Notes: generated by a model not told the origin, from the letters alone. Positions 54,699 to 64,000 are shown, numbered from the stretch's first letter. The stretch: DNA of 64,000 nucleotides from Virgibacillus salexigens (GCF_014905415.1 NZ_BNEO01000001.1:558001-622000); one strand, 5' to 3'. Numbers and translations are program-made.

Positions 54699-55922
54699 AT
54701 GAATGTAATTTGGGGTATAGCAGGATGCTGTTTTATCATTTTGGTCTCTTTTCTCTTATCTGAGAACAAAAAATATATAAATATAAGAACAGTTACAATT
54801 GGTTTTTTTCTCCAAATTGTTTTTGGGTATCTTGTATTAAAATGGGAGTTTGGAAAAGAAGTACTTGCATATGTATCCACAGGCATCAACGATATTATTA
54901 ACTATGGACATGAGGGAATTGCATTTGTTTTCGGTCCTTTAGCAGATAAGGACGGTGAACTTGCAGTCTTCGCTGTTAACGTATTAGGCCTCATTATCTT
55001 CTTAACCGTTCTAATAGCAATACTTTATCATTATGGAATCATGCAGTATATCGTTCGGATTATTGGAGGATTTATTTCTAAGATAATGAAGACTTCTTAT
55101 GCTGAATCAGCAGCCGCTGCTGCGAACATCTTTGTTGGTAATACACAATCACCATTAGTTGTAAGGCCCTATATTGCCAATATGACGAGATCACAGTTAT
55201 TTTCTGTAATGGTAGGAGGCTTAGCTTCCGTTTCTGGTGCTGTAATGGTTGGACTAGCTGCAATGGGGATTCCATTAGAATATTTACTATCAGCAGCCTT
55301 AATGTCTGCACCAGCAGGGCTTATGGTAGCAAAATTTATTATTCCGGAAACAGAAGAAATTAATGATAACGAGTGGATAAAACCAGTAGAAGCTGCTGCA
55401 AGCAAGGAAAAGACAAATATCATTGATGTTATTTTTGTGAGTTCAAAGGAAGGATTACACTTTGCAGTAAACGTAGGCCTCATGTTAATGGCTATCATTG
55501 GATTAATGGCGTTAATAAATGGGCTTTTAAATTGGGGAGGATCCCTTTTGGGATTTGACAACTTTTCATTAGAATTGATTTTTGGTTATCTGTTCGCTCC
55601 CATAGCATTTATTATTGGGATTCCTTGGGGGGAAGCTTTAACAGCTGGAAATTTATTAGCTCAAAAATTCTTATTAAATGAATTTGTAGCGTTTGCCCAA
55701 CTATCTGAAATTATCGATAGCCTATCGGATAGAACATTAGCTATTTTGACTTTTGCACTTAGTGGATTTGCTAACTTTGGAGCAGCAGGCAGTATCGTTG
55801 GGATGCTAACAAACATGGCTCCTAAACGGAAGTTTGATATTCAAAAACTAATGTTGAAAGCATTAATTGCAGCTACTTTAGCAAACCTTTTAAACGGGGC
55901 CATTGTAGCAATGGTTATCTAA
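54699..55922 (+). CDS. Concentrative nucleoside transporter (NupC family)
   Basis: The 407-residue membrane protein has the CNT layout of three N-terminal helices, then Gate and C-terminal domains, with EGIAFVFGPLADKDG, GNTQSPLVVRPYI and NFGAAGSIVG blocks. It imports nucleosides with H+ or Na+. I start at the ATG at 54699, six bases after AGAGGTG, and leave out 25 upstream codons. It follows the phosphorylase in the same direction. Confidence 0.9.
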   Translation: MNVIWGIAGCCFIILVSFLLSENKKYINIRTVTIGFFLQIVFGYLVLKWEFGKEVLAYVSTGINDIINYGHEGIAFVFGPLADKDGELAVFAVNVLGLIIFLTVLIAILYHYGIMQYIVRIIGGFISKIMKTSYAESAAAAANIFVGNTQSPLVVRPYIANMTRSQLFSVMVGGLASVSGAVMVGLAAMGIPLEYLLSAALMSAPAGLMVAKFIIPETEEINDNEWIKPVEAAASKEKTNIIDVIFVSSKEGLHFAVNVGLMLMAIIGLMALINGLLNWGGSLLGFDNFSLELIFGYLFAPIAFIIGIPWGEALTAGNLLAQKFLLNEFVAFAQLSEIIDSLSDRTLAILTFALSGFANFGAAGSIVGMLTNMAPKRKFDIQKLMLKALIAATLANLLNGAIVAMVI

Positions 55923-56536
55923 TTAAAGCGGTGTTACATTGCCAGCTACATAATTATTGTTTTAGATACTTTTAAAAATAGGACCTCCTGTCTCTACTTT
56001 TATTTCATAGTTTGCCATACAGGAAGAAAAACGATAGGATTCCACTCTACGATGTATATAGCTTCCAAAAACTGGTTATCATTCCGTGTGTTAAGCTTGC
56101 CATCGACCATGTCACAGGTAAATGGGAACTGATTTGACTTGAAAAGAAACCAAACTTATATGTGTCGTAAGGTTCCCATTCGGTCCGTCGGAAATCAATA
56201 AAACAGCAATGCTCCTGTTATTAAGGATCTTTACGCTTCCTCTGCTGCTATTGATTCAAACTACGACATGTATACACAGTACTAATTTCTGCTCCAGCAA
56301 GGTGTTTTTTGCGGACATCTTCAGCTCCCGTGGCAACAAAGACTGCTTCTTCAAGGATCTTCAGTTATCTTATTTCCTGCTTGAGTCAACTTCCTTTTGC
56401 TCCAATTATCGAACATTTATTTAGTGAAACAAGCATGTTATGACATAAGAAGACTCCATGTTAACAAAGATACATAGACTTCGACGTGAAAGCGAAGACA
56501 GCAGACTTAAAAGCAGTACAAATGTTAGTATACCGG
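55923..56536. other. Gene-free region
   Basis: Over 600 bases without a supportable gene. A 71-codon plus-strand ORF in it has no ribosome site and an odd composition. The minus strand shows a short protein-like stretch around 56230-56350 with stops on both sides, perhaps a decayed gene. No terminator or repeat is clear. Confidence 0.5.
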
Positions 56537-57400
56537 TTATCGTTCTAATAATAGAGCCGTTTTATCGTCACTTTCCTTTAACCTTGGATAGGTTAAACAG
56601 GAGGCGTCTTGACTCTCTCGTTTCACTACTTCATTAAATAATGCCTCTACCCCCTGATTACATGCAATCTTTGCAGATTTCTCCCAAGCAATCGTGGTTT
56701 GCTCTCTTGTAGGTAAAAGCATACCATCCGTAAGTAATACTATTTTCGACACCTTGCTTAAGGAAACCGTTCCTGACTCCATAAATTGGAATGCTTCAGC
56801 AGTCCCATCAATCACCCCATAACCCCCTGATGTATTCATGTTCTCGCGATTTTGCATTAAAATAGGTTTTATCATTTCTCTTAATTGACTTAAATCCATA
56901 TGGTTTCCTTTTTTCTCATGGAGTTTCATGAATTCTTTAAGGGCAAGCTGATCAAAATATTGGATTAGATCATATGTAATTGCACGTATTTCACCACTTT
57001 TATACTCTACAAATATCATGCAGTCTCCCGCGTGAAAAAAGTCCAATGCATGACCATTTGAGTGCAACTGAATTGCTGCTAACCCGGTTGAACTTCTTTG
57101 CTTTTTAGGAATATCTTGAATACTAGATATATTGCTGCCACTCCTAGCAAAATTATTAAATTGATCCACTAATTTTTGACCTAGTGTTTGATTCGCTCGA
57201 AGCACCCCATTATATAATCCATCAGTTTGCTTCAGTGCTTGCAACTGCTCTTGGACCGTATACGAAGCCAAGTAACCCGGAAGTCCATCTAATCCAGTAG
57301 CCCCATCTATTACAGCATATACATTGGCATCTTGATTAATAACATAGGAATCTTCGTTAATCGGACCATTCCCTTTTTGGTATACATGGGTGCATTTCAT
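56537..57400 (-). CDS. PP2C-like protein phosphatase
   Basis: The 287 residues resemble metal-dependent PPM/PP2C phosphatases. The acidic metal ligands appear in NEDSYVI, AVIDGATG and LLTDGM, with a late SQDASCL. PP2C enzymes remove phosphate from serine or threonine. It lies 27 bases after the ROK kinase gene at the end of the galacto-N-biose operon, an unusual place for such an enzyme. It may act on a protein or, less likely, on a small phosphorylated compound. AAGGAG precedes the ATG. Confidence 0.75.
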   Translation of the reverse strand: MKCTHVYQKGNGPINEDSYVINQDANVYAVIDGATGLDGLPGYLASYTVQEQLQALKQTDGLYNGVLRANQTLGQKLVDQFNNFARSGSNISSIQDIPKKQRSSTGLAAIQLHSNGHALDFFHAGDCMIFVEYKSGEIRAITYDLIQYFDQLALKEFMKLHEKKGNHMDLSQLREMIKPILMQNRENMNTSGGYGVIDGTAEAFQFMESGTVSLSKVSKIVLLTDGMLLPTREQTTIAWEKSAKIACNQGVEALFNEVVKRESQDASCLTYPRLKESDDKTALLLER

Positions 57401-57427
57401 TTATATACTCCTTTCAAACTCACCTGT

Positions 57428-58333
57428 TTAGTTCGAATTAAATACCTTAAGACCAGAGCCTAGAATTCCTTGGTCATGATTAAAATGACTAAATTCCATA
57501 TGATCTAATATATGAAGTTGCTCCTTTAATAAGTAACAAGCTAATTCTTCTTTCACTAATTGTAATAGTTGCGGGTTATGTACAGCAACACTTCCGCCAA
57601 ATACAATCTTGTGTGGGTCTAGTAAACTAGTAATCACGTATAACCCTTGGGTTAAAGAGGAAACCAGATCTTGAATAATTATCTCAGCTTGTGCATCTCC
57701 TTTATGATATGCAGATAATACATCTGCTGAGGTAATGTACGAATCTTTAAATAGATCCTGCCCTCTTTTGGCAATGGCAGGACCCGAAGCAATGGATTCT
57801 AACCTTTCCATGTATGTCCCTTTGTTTTTCAAGGTAATTGGAATAAGCCCTAGCTCTCCAGCAAAACCAGCACCTCGAATAATTTCTCCACCTTGGATGA
57901 TGGAACATGCAATTCCTGTACTTATCGTAATATAAGTAAATAAATCCGTTTCCGTCAGCTCTGCTTTCTTCCATTCAGCAAAAGCAGCCATATCTACATC
58001 ATTATCAATGACAATTCGATTAACGCCCAAAGCTTCGCTTATCCGTTTTGTAAACGGAAAGTCTCGCCAAGGTAGATTATTCTGGAATACAGCTATTCCA
58101 TTTTCCCTATCCACTTTACCAGGGATACCTGCACCAATACCAAATATATCACTTAATGGGATACTCGAATGATTCATCAGGGTCTGCACACATGTTATTA
58201 CCTGTGAAAACATTTGCTCTTTATCAGAAGTATCACTTCTTACAACTTCTTTTTGAATTAAATCCCCATGTTCATTAACAATCCCACTTGCAATCTTTGT
58301 CCCACCAATGTCAATACCAATGGCGTACCTCAT
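57428..58333 (-). CDS. ROK-family sugar kinase
   Basis: The 301 residues start with the ATP-binding GIDIGGTKIASGIV and continue with GIGAGIPGKVD, the catalytic IDNDVDMAAFAE and FAGELGLIPI. The usual zinc-binding CxCG...C motif of ROK kinases is missing. By position it may phosphorylate the hexose or N-acetylhexosamine freed by the GH112 enzyme. Glucokinase is another option. A GGGGAAGGA site precedes the ATG. Confidence 0.83.
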   Translation of the reverse strand: MRYAIGIDIGGTKIASGIVNEHGDLIQKEVVRSDTSDKEQMFSQVITCVQTLMNHSSIPLSDIFGIGAGIPGKVDRENGIAVFQNNLPWRDFPFTKRISEALGVNRIVIDNDVDMAAFAEWKKAELTETDLFTYITISTGIACSIIQGGEIIRGAGFAGELGLIPITLKNKGTYMERLESIASGPAIAKRGQDLFKDSYITSADVLSAYHKGDAQAEIIIQDLVSSLTQGLYVITSLLDPHKIVFGGSVAVHNPQLLQLVKEELACYLLKEQLHILDHMEFSHFNHDQGILGSGLKVFNSN

Positions 58334-58502
58334 TTCCTTCCCCCATTCTAATGGCTTAGAAAAGGCAAAACCAAATGGAGTGTTTCCAAAATTGTTTTGC
58401 CTCTTTATTCCAGATAAAAAGTTTCATTTTTATTACATGCGTATTATGGAAACTTAGACTTTCATCACCAAGATTGGCAAAAAGCAAAAGTAGTTCGTGT
58501 TC

Positions 58503-58540
58503 AAAAAGGAGGATAAAGATGTGACAATTTAACCATCCTC
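58503..58540 (-). terminator. Possible terminator upstream of the ROK gene
   Basis: On the minus strand GAGGAT (58540-58535) and ATCCTC (58514-58509) could pair around a long loop and are followed by five T. The stem is short, so read-through is likely. Confidence 0.35.
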
Positions 58541-58542
58541 TA

Positions 58543-58710
58543 TTAAATGAATTTCCGATTATAATTCCAGAGCAGGAACAACAACCCCGCCAACCCAATT
58601 AATTGGGAAAATAACTCAAGTCTCCCAATTGTTCGTTGTCCATTAATGATCAAATACATGCAAAAGAGAAAAAATACGATTTTCAAGATACGAAACACCT
58701 TATCTTCCAT
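58543..58710 (-). CDS. DUF6903-type small membrane protein
   Basis: The 55 residues (MEDKVFRILKIVFFLFCM at the start) form two hydrophobic segments. Small proteins of this type (DUF6903) occur next to GH112 phosphorylase genes in Firmicutes; the function is unknown. The ATG at 58710 lies within the end of the GH112 gene (11-base overlap), and GGGAGGT precedes it. Confidence 0.65.
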   Translation of the reverse strand: MEDKVFRILKIVFFLFCMYLIINGQRTIGRLELFSQLIGLAGLLFLLWNYNRKFI

Positions 58711-60871
58711 CTTTGCATACCTCCCAAATAATCTCACTCGGTCCAAGGGTCACTACATGCTCAATACCGGTTCCAACATAAACATTTGTTGTCTGTGTCT
58801 CCATTGAATTGTTAACAACTGCGTACATATTGATTTCTAAGTAGGCATGAACTTCACAGTGAATATTTGATGCATACCATTTCTTCAATTCCCTTTCTTT
58901 ATGTGCTGCAAAAAATAATGCCCGCATAAACAACCGTGTGTTTTCATGGCTATATGGAAGTCCGGCCATATAAACACTTCGACCACTTCCAAATGGTGAA
59001 CTAGCTAAATAAATGCCATCATCATTTTGTCCAAGAATCGTCGTCTGCTGCTCTAATGCATAGATGTTTTTTATCCCTTCACCGAAATGGAATACCTTGG
59101 TATCATCGGTAATAAAATGGGAATCGGCCGTATCGGTAAAATACTTGTTCGTCGATAAGCTAAACCCAAGTTCTTTATCCACACCTAATACATTGGCTAG
59201 TTGAAAATAACGTCCTTCGTGATGATATGCACTTGGTTCGCCAATCCCGATAAATCCACCGCCATGATAAATCCATTCTCTTAGTTTTTCTGTCAACACA
59301 GATTCCTTCCATATTTCCCCACCTGAGAAGGCTGTACCAGCATCTCCTGCATTTATGATCACATCGATGTCATCAGGTATACCATGATGTATCACATCGT
59401 CAAAAGATAGAAAGGTAACTTCTGCATTTGAACCACTGAGCGCTTCCAAAATACCATAATAGGAATAGGTTTGCTTATACCACTTCCCATGGGCAACAGT
59501 GTGTGCCTGCCAGGATCTCAGTTGTCCCCAGGCATTCAGGATGGCCACTTTAATTCCTGTATAAGGCTTTACTCCTTTAATCTTGTCATAAATTTCGCGA
59601 AATTCCTCGGTAATGTGTTCCACATAGTCAACAAACGCAGGAAATTTATAGGCGAGGCTTAAATAGCCGCCATAGCCGATGCGATCCAGTGGTTTTCGCA
59701 TCATAGCCCTTCTAGCAGACAACCAAATTTCATTCGCTTCAATAACCGGATCATTCCCTTCATAAAATGTATCCGGGAAAAAGTAAGGAAGTAATCGCCC
59801 CTCGGTATAAGCAACATGCGGAATATCGGAAATAATTCGAAGGGTAGTTCCATCTCCAACACTGCCAACGACCGCATCCATATCTGTATCTTTAAAATAG
59901 TTGCCGTATGGTTCTGTTCCAATCCAATTATCTCCTAAAAACATCATTGCTTCCTTGCCGCTGTCGTGAACCATTTCAACCAGTTCTTTCACTTCTTGCG
60001 CAACAAATTGTTGAATGAAATCAATATAATCCAAATAGGCTGTTGAAGGAACGCGAAAGGTAGTGTTGTAATAGCCTTGATCTACGATATCTTCCGGTCT
60101 TAGTGAATAGCCTTTTTCCTTTTCAAAGGCTTGCAATGCCGCCACAGAAACGCTCGCTCCATAGCCAAACCAATCCACAAATTTTTCTTTTCCTAAATGA
60201 TTAAATATCAATGTAAAATGATAGAAAAAGGTGGTAAACCGAACCACATCGGTGTCCGGATTTTCCTTTAGCCACTTTACCAAATAATCTTTAATAAATT
60301 GATTAGAGTATGGCTGCCGAGCATCAAAAGGGATTTCATGCGGTTTATCCCCCCAATCATTGGTCATATGATTGTACATTTGTGTCGGATCCCATTTCAT
60401 ATAAGCTAAAAAGGAGACCGTATATTCATGCCAAGGCTGTGCTTGATGAATAACTAATTGATTCTCTGCTTGATTGACTTCCCAACTATCTGGATTTACT
60501 ACCTCACCTGTTGTCCGGTCAATTACTTCCCACCACTTTTTTGGGTCATGTACATAATCCGGTTCTATCTGTTCATCAAAGTACCCCTTCGTAAATGTTA
60601 CTTCCAGCTTCGTTCCAGTAGCCATATGATATTGGGACATGAGATAAAGCTGCTGAATTTCTTCCGGATGCTGTTCAGCAAATTCATTGTGACTTCGTGC
60701 CACAAAATAGGTCGTATATATTTTGGCATTTAACTGTTTGATTTCTTTATCCAACTTGGTTCCATCACTATCCCGCAAAGCATCTGCACCCCAACGGCTA
60801 AGTAGTTCCTTCGTTTCATTTAAAAAATTTTCCTCACTTGGTAACGTTACTCTTCCTGATAATTTCTTCAT
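58700..60871 (-). CDS. GH112 galacto-N-biose/lacto-N-biose phosphorylase
   Basis: It cleaves beta-1,3-galactosyl-N-acetylhexosamine with phosphate to galactose 1-phosphate and GlcNAc or GalNAc. The 723 residues match the family, with the N-terminal SGRVTLPSEENF, the TIM-barrel FLGDNWIGTEPYG (probable acid region) and the later GGGFIGIGEPSAYHHEG. A related specificity, galactosyl-1,4-L-rhamnose phosphorylase, cannot be excluded. The ATG at 60871 has AGGTGG 5 bases upstream; a GTG at 60880 directly after the upstream stop is an alternative. ABC permeases upstream supply the disaccharide. Confidence 0.9.
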   Translation of the reverse strand: MKKLSGRVTLPSEENFLNETKELLSRWGADALRDSDGTKLDKEIKQLNAKIYTTYFVARSHNEFAEQHPEEIQQLYLMSQYHMATGTKLEVTFTKGYFDEQIEPDYVHDPKKWWEVIDRTTGEVVNPDSWEVNQAENQLVIHQAQPWHEYTVSFLAYMKWDPTQMYNHMTNDWGDKPHEIPFDARQPYSNQFIKDYLVKWLKENPDTDVVRFTTFFYHFTLIFNHLGKEKFVDWFGYGASVSVAALQAFEKEKGYSLRPEDIVDQGYYNTTFRVPSTAYLDYIDFIQQFVAQEVKELVEMVHDSGKEAMMFLGDNWIGTEPYGNYFKDTDMDAVVGSVGDGTTLRIISDIPHVAYTEGRLLPYFFPDTFYEGNDPVIEANEIWLSARRAMMRKPLDRIGYGGYLSLAYKFPAFVDYVEHITEEFREIYDKIKGVKPYTGIKVAILNAWGQLRSWQAHTVAHGKWYKQTYSYYGILEALSGSNAEVTFLSFDDVIHHGIPDDIDVIINAGDAGTAFSGGEIWKESVLTEKLREWIYHGGGFIGIGEPSAYHHEGRYFQLANVLGVDKELGFSLSTNKYFTDTADSHFITDDTKVFHFGEGIKNIYALEQQTTILGQNDDGIYLASSPFGSGRSVYMAGLPYSHENTRLFMRALFFAAHKERELKKWYASNIHCEVHAYLEINMYAVVNNSMETQTTNVYVGTGIEHVVTLGPSEIIWEVCKDGR

Positions 60872-60880
60872 TTGATCCAC

Positions 60881-61765
60881 CTATCCTTTCAACCCACCAA
60901 CCGTCATTCCTTGTGTTAGACGTTTTTGCAGGATAATATAAAGAATTAATGTTGGGAGCATAACGATGACCATCCCCGCATACATTGGTCCATAATTCGC
61001 CGCTGCCCGCTCAGCCGCCATCAGATTTAATAAGCCAACTGGCAATGTTTGATTTTCGCCCGGCATTAATGTTAGTGCCAGAATATATTCGTTCCAAAAA
61101 AGTAAGAAGTTAAATAAAATAACTATGATAATACTTGGTCCTGCCATCGGCAGCATCACTGAAAACATGGTTTTAAAATATCCCGCGCCATCGATACTTG
61201 CTGCTTCCTCAAAATCGGAAGGAAGTGTTTGAAAATAACTTGATAAGAGATAAATTGTAAACGGCAATGCGGTTGACGCATAAATGAGTGCAAGCATAAA
61301 CCGATTATTTAACAGGAGTTCTTCGCCAAGAATAGTCCGGATAACCGTATCCCAATCTAGGAGCATGAGGAAAATCGGAACGGCAATATAGCTGATATTA
61401 ATAAACAATCCTACCTTAACGAACGAGTTAATCATTTTACTTCCTCTGAAACTAAAACGGGATAATACATAAGCTGCTGGTAACGCTACAATCAGCAAGA
61501 TTGCCAATGCCAATACGGTCACCACGGCCGAATTAAATAAGTAGTTTCCCATATTTGCTTCCTGAAATGCTTCGATGAAATTTTCAACATGGAAGCCAAG
61601 GGGAATCGACCATGGATTACCGTAGAATTCAGCATTTTGCTTGATTGATGCAAAAAACACCCATGCTACTGGTACAATGATTGATATTGCCAAGGTGATC
61701 AAAGCAATATAGATAAATAGCTTATACAACGTATCCGTTTGCGAACCATTTGATTTTTTCACCAC
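60881..61765 (-). CDS. Sugar ABC permease, MalG type (GNB operon)
   Basis: The 294 residues form six membrane segments with the loop EEAASIDGAGYFKTMFSVMLPMAG. It starts with a GTG after AAGGAGG. It directly precedes the GH112 gene. The operon has no ATPase gene in view. Confidence 0.9.
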   Translation of the reverse strand: MVKKSNGSQTDTLYKLFIYIALITLAISIIVPVAWVFFASIKQNAEFYGNPWSIPLGFHVENFIEAFQEANMGNYLFNSAVVTVLALAILLIVALPAAYVLSRFSFRGSKMINSFVKVGLFINISYIAVPIFLMLLDWDTVIRTILGEELLLNNRFMLALIYASTALPFTIYLLSSYFQTLPSDFEEAASIDGAGYFKTMFSVMLPMAGPSIIIVILFNFLLFWNEYILALTLMPGENQTLPVGLLNLMAAERAAANYGPMYAGMVIVMLPTLILYIILQKRLTQGMTVGGLKG

Positions 61766-61780
61766 TTCCTACCTCCTTCT

Positions 61781-62671
61781 TTAATATTCCAGTACATCTC
61801 GTTTTGTAATAAAATTTACAATCGCCGCTAAAGCAAAGGAGAAAATAAAAACGACTACCCCGATCGCCATCCCATAGCCATAGGTCGAATTTGTATACGC
61901 TTGATCATACATATAGAAAAGAAAAACCTCTGACGAACCATCTGGTCCACCGCCGGTCATTGCTTTTACAAGTAGGAAGCTCAAGTTAATCGTACTAATG
62001 ATAAAAAACGTTAGTGTCGTCCGAATATTGTTCCAGATCAATGGTAACGTAATGCCGGTAAATTGCTTCATCTTGCTAGCCCCTTCTAGGGAGGCTGCTT
62101 CATAATAGCTCGCAGGTATACTTGCCATGCTAGACATATACATTACCATGTAATAACCAATAGCCTGCCACACCAATGCTCCTGCTACACTGTAAATAAC
62201 AATGGTCTGGTTACCTAACCATTTCTGTTGTAAGGTTTCCAAGCTTAATAGATGGAAAATGCTATTTAATAACCCATTGGAAGGATCATAGATGGCAGAA
62301 AAAATCCCAGCAATTACGACAATAGATAAGATGTTTGGGATATAAAAGATCACTCGAAAAAAATTGCTGCCTCGGATCTTCTCTTTGGATAATATTGCCG
62401 CAAAGAAAACAGCAATCACGAAGGTAAAAATGGCAACAATAACAATTAATAGAATTGAATTTTGAAAGGACCGAATAAAATCCATGTCATTCCATAAAAG
62501 CTTAAAGTTATTAAATCCTACAAACTGCTGGTTATTCGAAAACCCGCCCCATTGATAAAGCGACATTCGAAATACCTCAATCGTCGGAATTACCATAAAA
62601 AGAATCAGTAAAATAAGTGCAGGAGCCACACAGACGCCAATAAATAGATTCCTAGATTTCTTTTTACTCAT
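61781..62671 (-). CDS. Sugar ABC permease, MalF type (GNB operon)
   Basis: The 296 residues form six membrane segments with YEAASLEGASKMKQFTGITLPLIW as the ATPase-contact loop. I choose the ATG at 62671, after AAAGAGGTG; the 24 upstream codons are unlike the family. A gap of about 260 bases separates it from the binding-protein gene. Confidence 0.9.
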   Translation of the reverse strand: MSKKKSRNLFIGVCVAPALILLILFMVIPTIEVFRMSLYQWGGFSNNQQFVGFNNFKLLWNDMDFIRSFQNSILLIVIVAIFTFVIAVFFAAILSKEKIRGSNFFRVIFYIPNILSIVVIAGIFSAIYDPSNGLLNSIFHLLSLETLQQKWLGNQTIVIYSVAGALVWQAIGYYMVMYMSSMASIPASYYEAASLEGASKMKQFTGITLPLIWNNIRTTLTFFIISTINLSFLLVKAMTGGGPDGSSEVFLFYMYDQAYTNSTYGYGMAIGVVVFIFSFALAAIVNFITKRDVLEY

Positions 62672-62932
62672 TATTCTCACCTCTTTCATGTGAAATCGCG
62701 TAGGGGGCATAGGCAACATGTTCAAATAGAACTGTTTCATCACATGCCGGGTATCCTGAGTTGGGCAACTTCACCACTGATTCACGCGTCCGTCCACCTA
62801 AGTCACACATTATATGCAACATATCACCATCCAGGCATCCCTCGTCACCATTCGACGTACCTCGCACCCTGTGACCAAATAAAACGATGAGTTTACGTTC
62901 CCACCGTTTTATTTTTATCTTTGGATCGTCCA

Positions 62933-64000
62933 TTAGTTCATAGCAGGTCTTAGCTGGTCACTTGCCTCTTCAATTTGTTTTCTCCATTCCTCCACAGAAA
63001 TTTCACCACTGATCACACTGTCAATGGAACCATATAATGTGTCTCCGATGCTGACACCTGGAACAGGAGCTGTAGAAGCGAATGTTCCCATTGCTGGAAG
63101 TACGCCATCTTCTTCATAGATATTGTAATAGAGTAGATTGTCTCCCTCCATTTCTTCTGTAATCCCCTTAATTGGCTGAACTGCTCCAGATTCTAAGAAG
63201 ATAGAAGCTGCTTCATCTGTGTACATATAGGTGATAAATTCTTTGGCTGCTTGTTTATTTTCAGAAGCAGATGGAATCCACATCTGTTCAAAGAATGTAA
63301 ATGCATAACGATCGCCGCCTTTTTCAAACGAAGGAAGTGACATCATCCCCCACTCAAAATTATCCGCTTTAGGGGCTTCTTTCATTTCACCAACTACCCA
63401 AGTTCCATTCGGCATAAATAGTGCCTCATTATCTAAAACCAACTGCTGGTTCTTCGTAAAATCATTGGGGTTTGCATTTGCAACTGTATTTGGATGCGTA
63501 TAATCAGCTAATTTTTTTATTGTTTCTAACACTTTCGTTGCTTCTTCAGTTTCCCATACACCATCTTCATAAGTCATTGCTGAATTAAAGAAATCTGTAC
63601 CTCCTGAAGCATACAGCATTGATCCAACCATCGTGTCAAAATAGCCAGTTGTTGGATAGGTGAAAAGTGAGATTCCTTCTTTAGCTGCCTTCTCACCTAA
63701 AGCCCACATGTCACCCCAAGTTTTCGGAACTTCCCAGCCTTTCTCTTCAAATAATCCTGCATTATAAAATAACCCTGTAGGACTATAAAACATAGGAGCT
63801 AAATAGGTTTCCCCATCTGCATATGGATTCGTAGCTAATGTATCACTGAATCCTTCCAATAATTTGTTATTTACCGTCATGTCTTCTCCATATACATCCA
63901 TGTCTAGTACATCTGTAATTTTTTCCATACCATCTTCCTTAATAAGTGTTTCTGTTAACCCTTCTGGTCTACCTGTTGCCAATAACAATACATCTGGATA
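62933..64000 (-). CDS. Sugar ABC substrate-binding protein, partial
   Basis: This solute-binding protein (family 1) is cut by the right end of the window, so the N-terminus and signal are missing. Visible are LAPMFYSPTGLFYNAGLFEEKGWEVPKTW split over the hinge, and the C-terminal ISVEEWRKQIEEASDQL. It heads the GH112 operon and should bind galacto-N-biose or lacto-N-biose type sugars. Confidence 0.88.
   Translation of the reverse strand, partial: YPDVLLLATGRPEGLTETLIKEDGMEKITDVLDMDVYGEDMTVNNKLLEGFSDTLATNPYADGETYLAPMFYSPTGLFYNAGLFEEKGWEVPKTWGDMWALGEKAAKEGISLFTYPTTGYFDTMVGSMLYASGGTDFFNSAMTYEDGVWETEEATKVLETIKKLADYTHPNTVANANPNDFTKNQQLVLDNEALFMPNGTWVVGEMKEAPKADNFEWGMMSLPSFEKGGDRYAFTFFEQMWIPSASENKQAAKEFITYMYTDEAASIFLESGAVQPIKGITEEMEGDNLLYYNIYEEDGVLPAMGTFASTAPVPGVSIGDTLYGSIDSVISGEISVEEWRKQIEEASDQLRPAMN

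Noticed and set aside
56209-56424. 71-codon plus-strand ORF in the gene-free region
   Set aside because: No ribosome site, low-complexity composition and no recognisable motif.
58356-58598. 80-codon minus-strand ORF between the DUF6903-type gene and the ROK gene
   Set aside because: It overlaps the better supported small membrane protein in another frame and has no start signal.
62664-62933. 89-codon minus-strand ORF between the binding protein and permease genes of the GH112 operon
   Set aside because: It is open throughout and begins at the binding-protein stop, but I see no family resemblance, no membrane segment and no good ribosome site. A small real gene cannot be fully excluded.
1-64000. 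Search for tRNA, rRNA, CRISPR arrays, phage genes or intact transposases
   Set aside because: None could be seen by reading; no regularly spaced repeats and no transposase-like reading frame.

Overview
The window looks like chromosomal DNA of a low-GC, spore-forming Bacillaceae species, in the Oceanobacillus/Virgibacillus range. The reasons are its AT-rich codon use, strong AGGAGG-type ribosome binding sites, a HutP-type hut operon, an L-box riboswitch, and genes for the outermost spore layer (CotY/CotZ-, Cge- and Sps-like). The genus is an inference. I see no rRNA, tRNA, CRISPR array, prophage or intact insertion sequence. Almost everything is accessory catabolism with its own transport and regulation.

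Layout. 1-2.6 kb: blaR1-blaI beta-lactam sensing pair with two BlaI/MecI-type operators. 2.6-5.3 kb: acyl-CoA ligase and nitronate monooxygenase operon with its own promoter, a cre-like box and a FadR-like palindrome. 5.5-14.2 kb: complete histidine utilisation set (hutG, hutU, hutI, a YjiH-type transporter, hutP, hutH) beside a divergent LysR regulator. 14.3-15.2 kb: ribokinase. 15.5-22.5 kb: spore-surface polysaccharide island (LamG-WbsX protein, CotY/Z-like protein, spsI, spsK, spsL, cgeB-like, cgeD-like). 22.5-23.8 kb: lysine riboswitch and dapA. 23.9-28.3 kb: GntR regulator with a GH4 phospho-alpha-glucosidase, a ChbG-type deacetylase and a GlcNAc-type PTS EIICB. 28.4-32.2 kb: BASS transporter, TagE/TarM-like glycosyltransferase, AEC transporter.

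32.6-45.4 kb: a twelve-gene, single-strand catabolic cluster. In transcription order it holds an MBL-fold hydrolase, a sugar ABC transporter (binding protein and two permeases), an IclR regulator, a class III aminotransferase, an enolase-superfamily dehydratase, an unusual Gfo/Idh/MocA protein, an M20 amidohydrolase, an SDR, an FAH-family hydrolase and a frameshifted Na+/solute symporter. Dehydratase, SDR and FAH hydrolase are the enzyme set of the non-phosphorylating L-fuconate-type route. The aminotransferase, amidohydrolase and GH109-like protein suggest the starting compound is an N-acylated amino-sugar acid or glycoside. This is my best candidate for an undescribed pathway. A similar hairpin element lies at each end of the cluster.

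45.7-53.0 kb: small membrane protein, then a ureohydrolase, a second YjiH transporter, gabD and gabT with divergent gabR, which together read as 4-guanidinobutyrate/GABA catabolism. 53.1-55.9 kb: TetR regulator, purine nucleoside phosphorylase and nucleoside transporter, with a perfect palindromic operator. 56.5-64 kb: galacto-N-biose/lacto-N-biose operon (binding protein cut by the window end, two permeases, GH112 phosphorylase, DUF6903-type protein, ROK kinase, PP2C-like phosphatase). Neither ABC operon carries an ATPase gene, so both probably share an MsmX-type ATPase encoded elsewhere.
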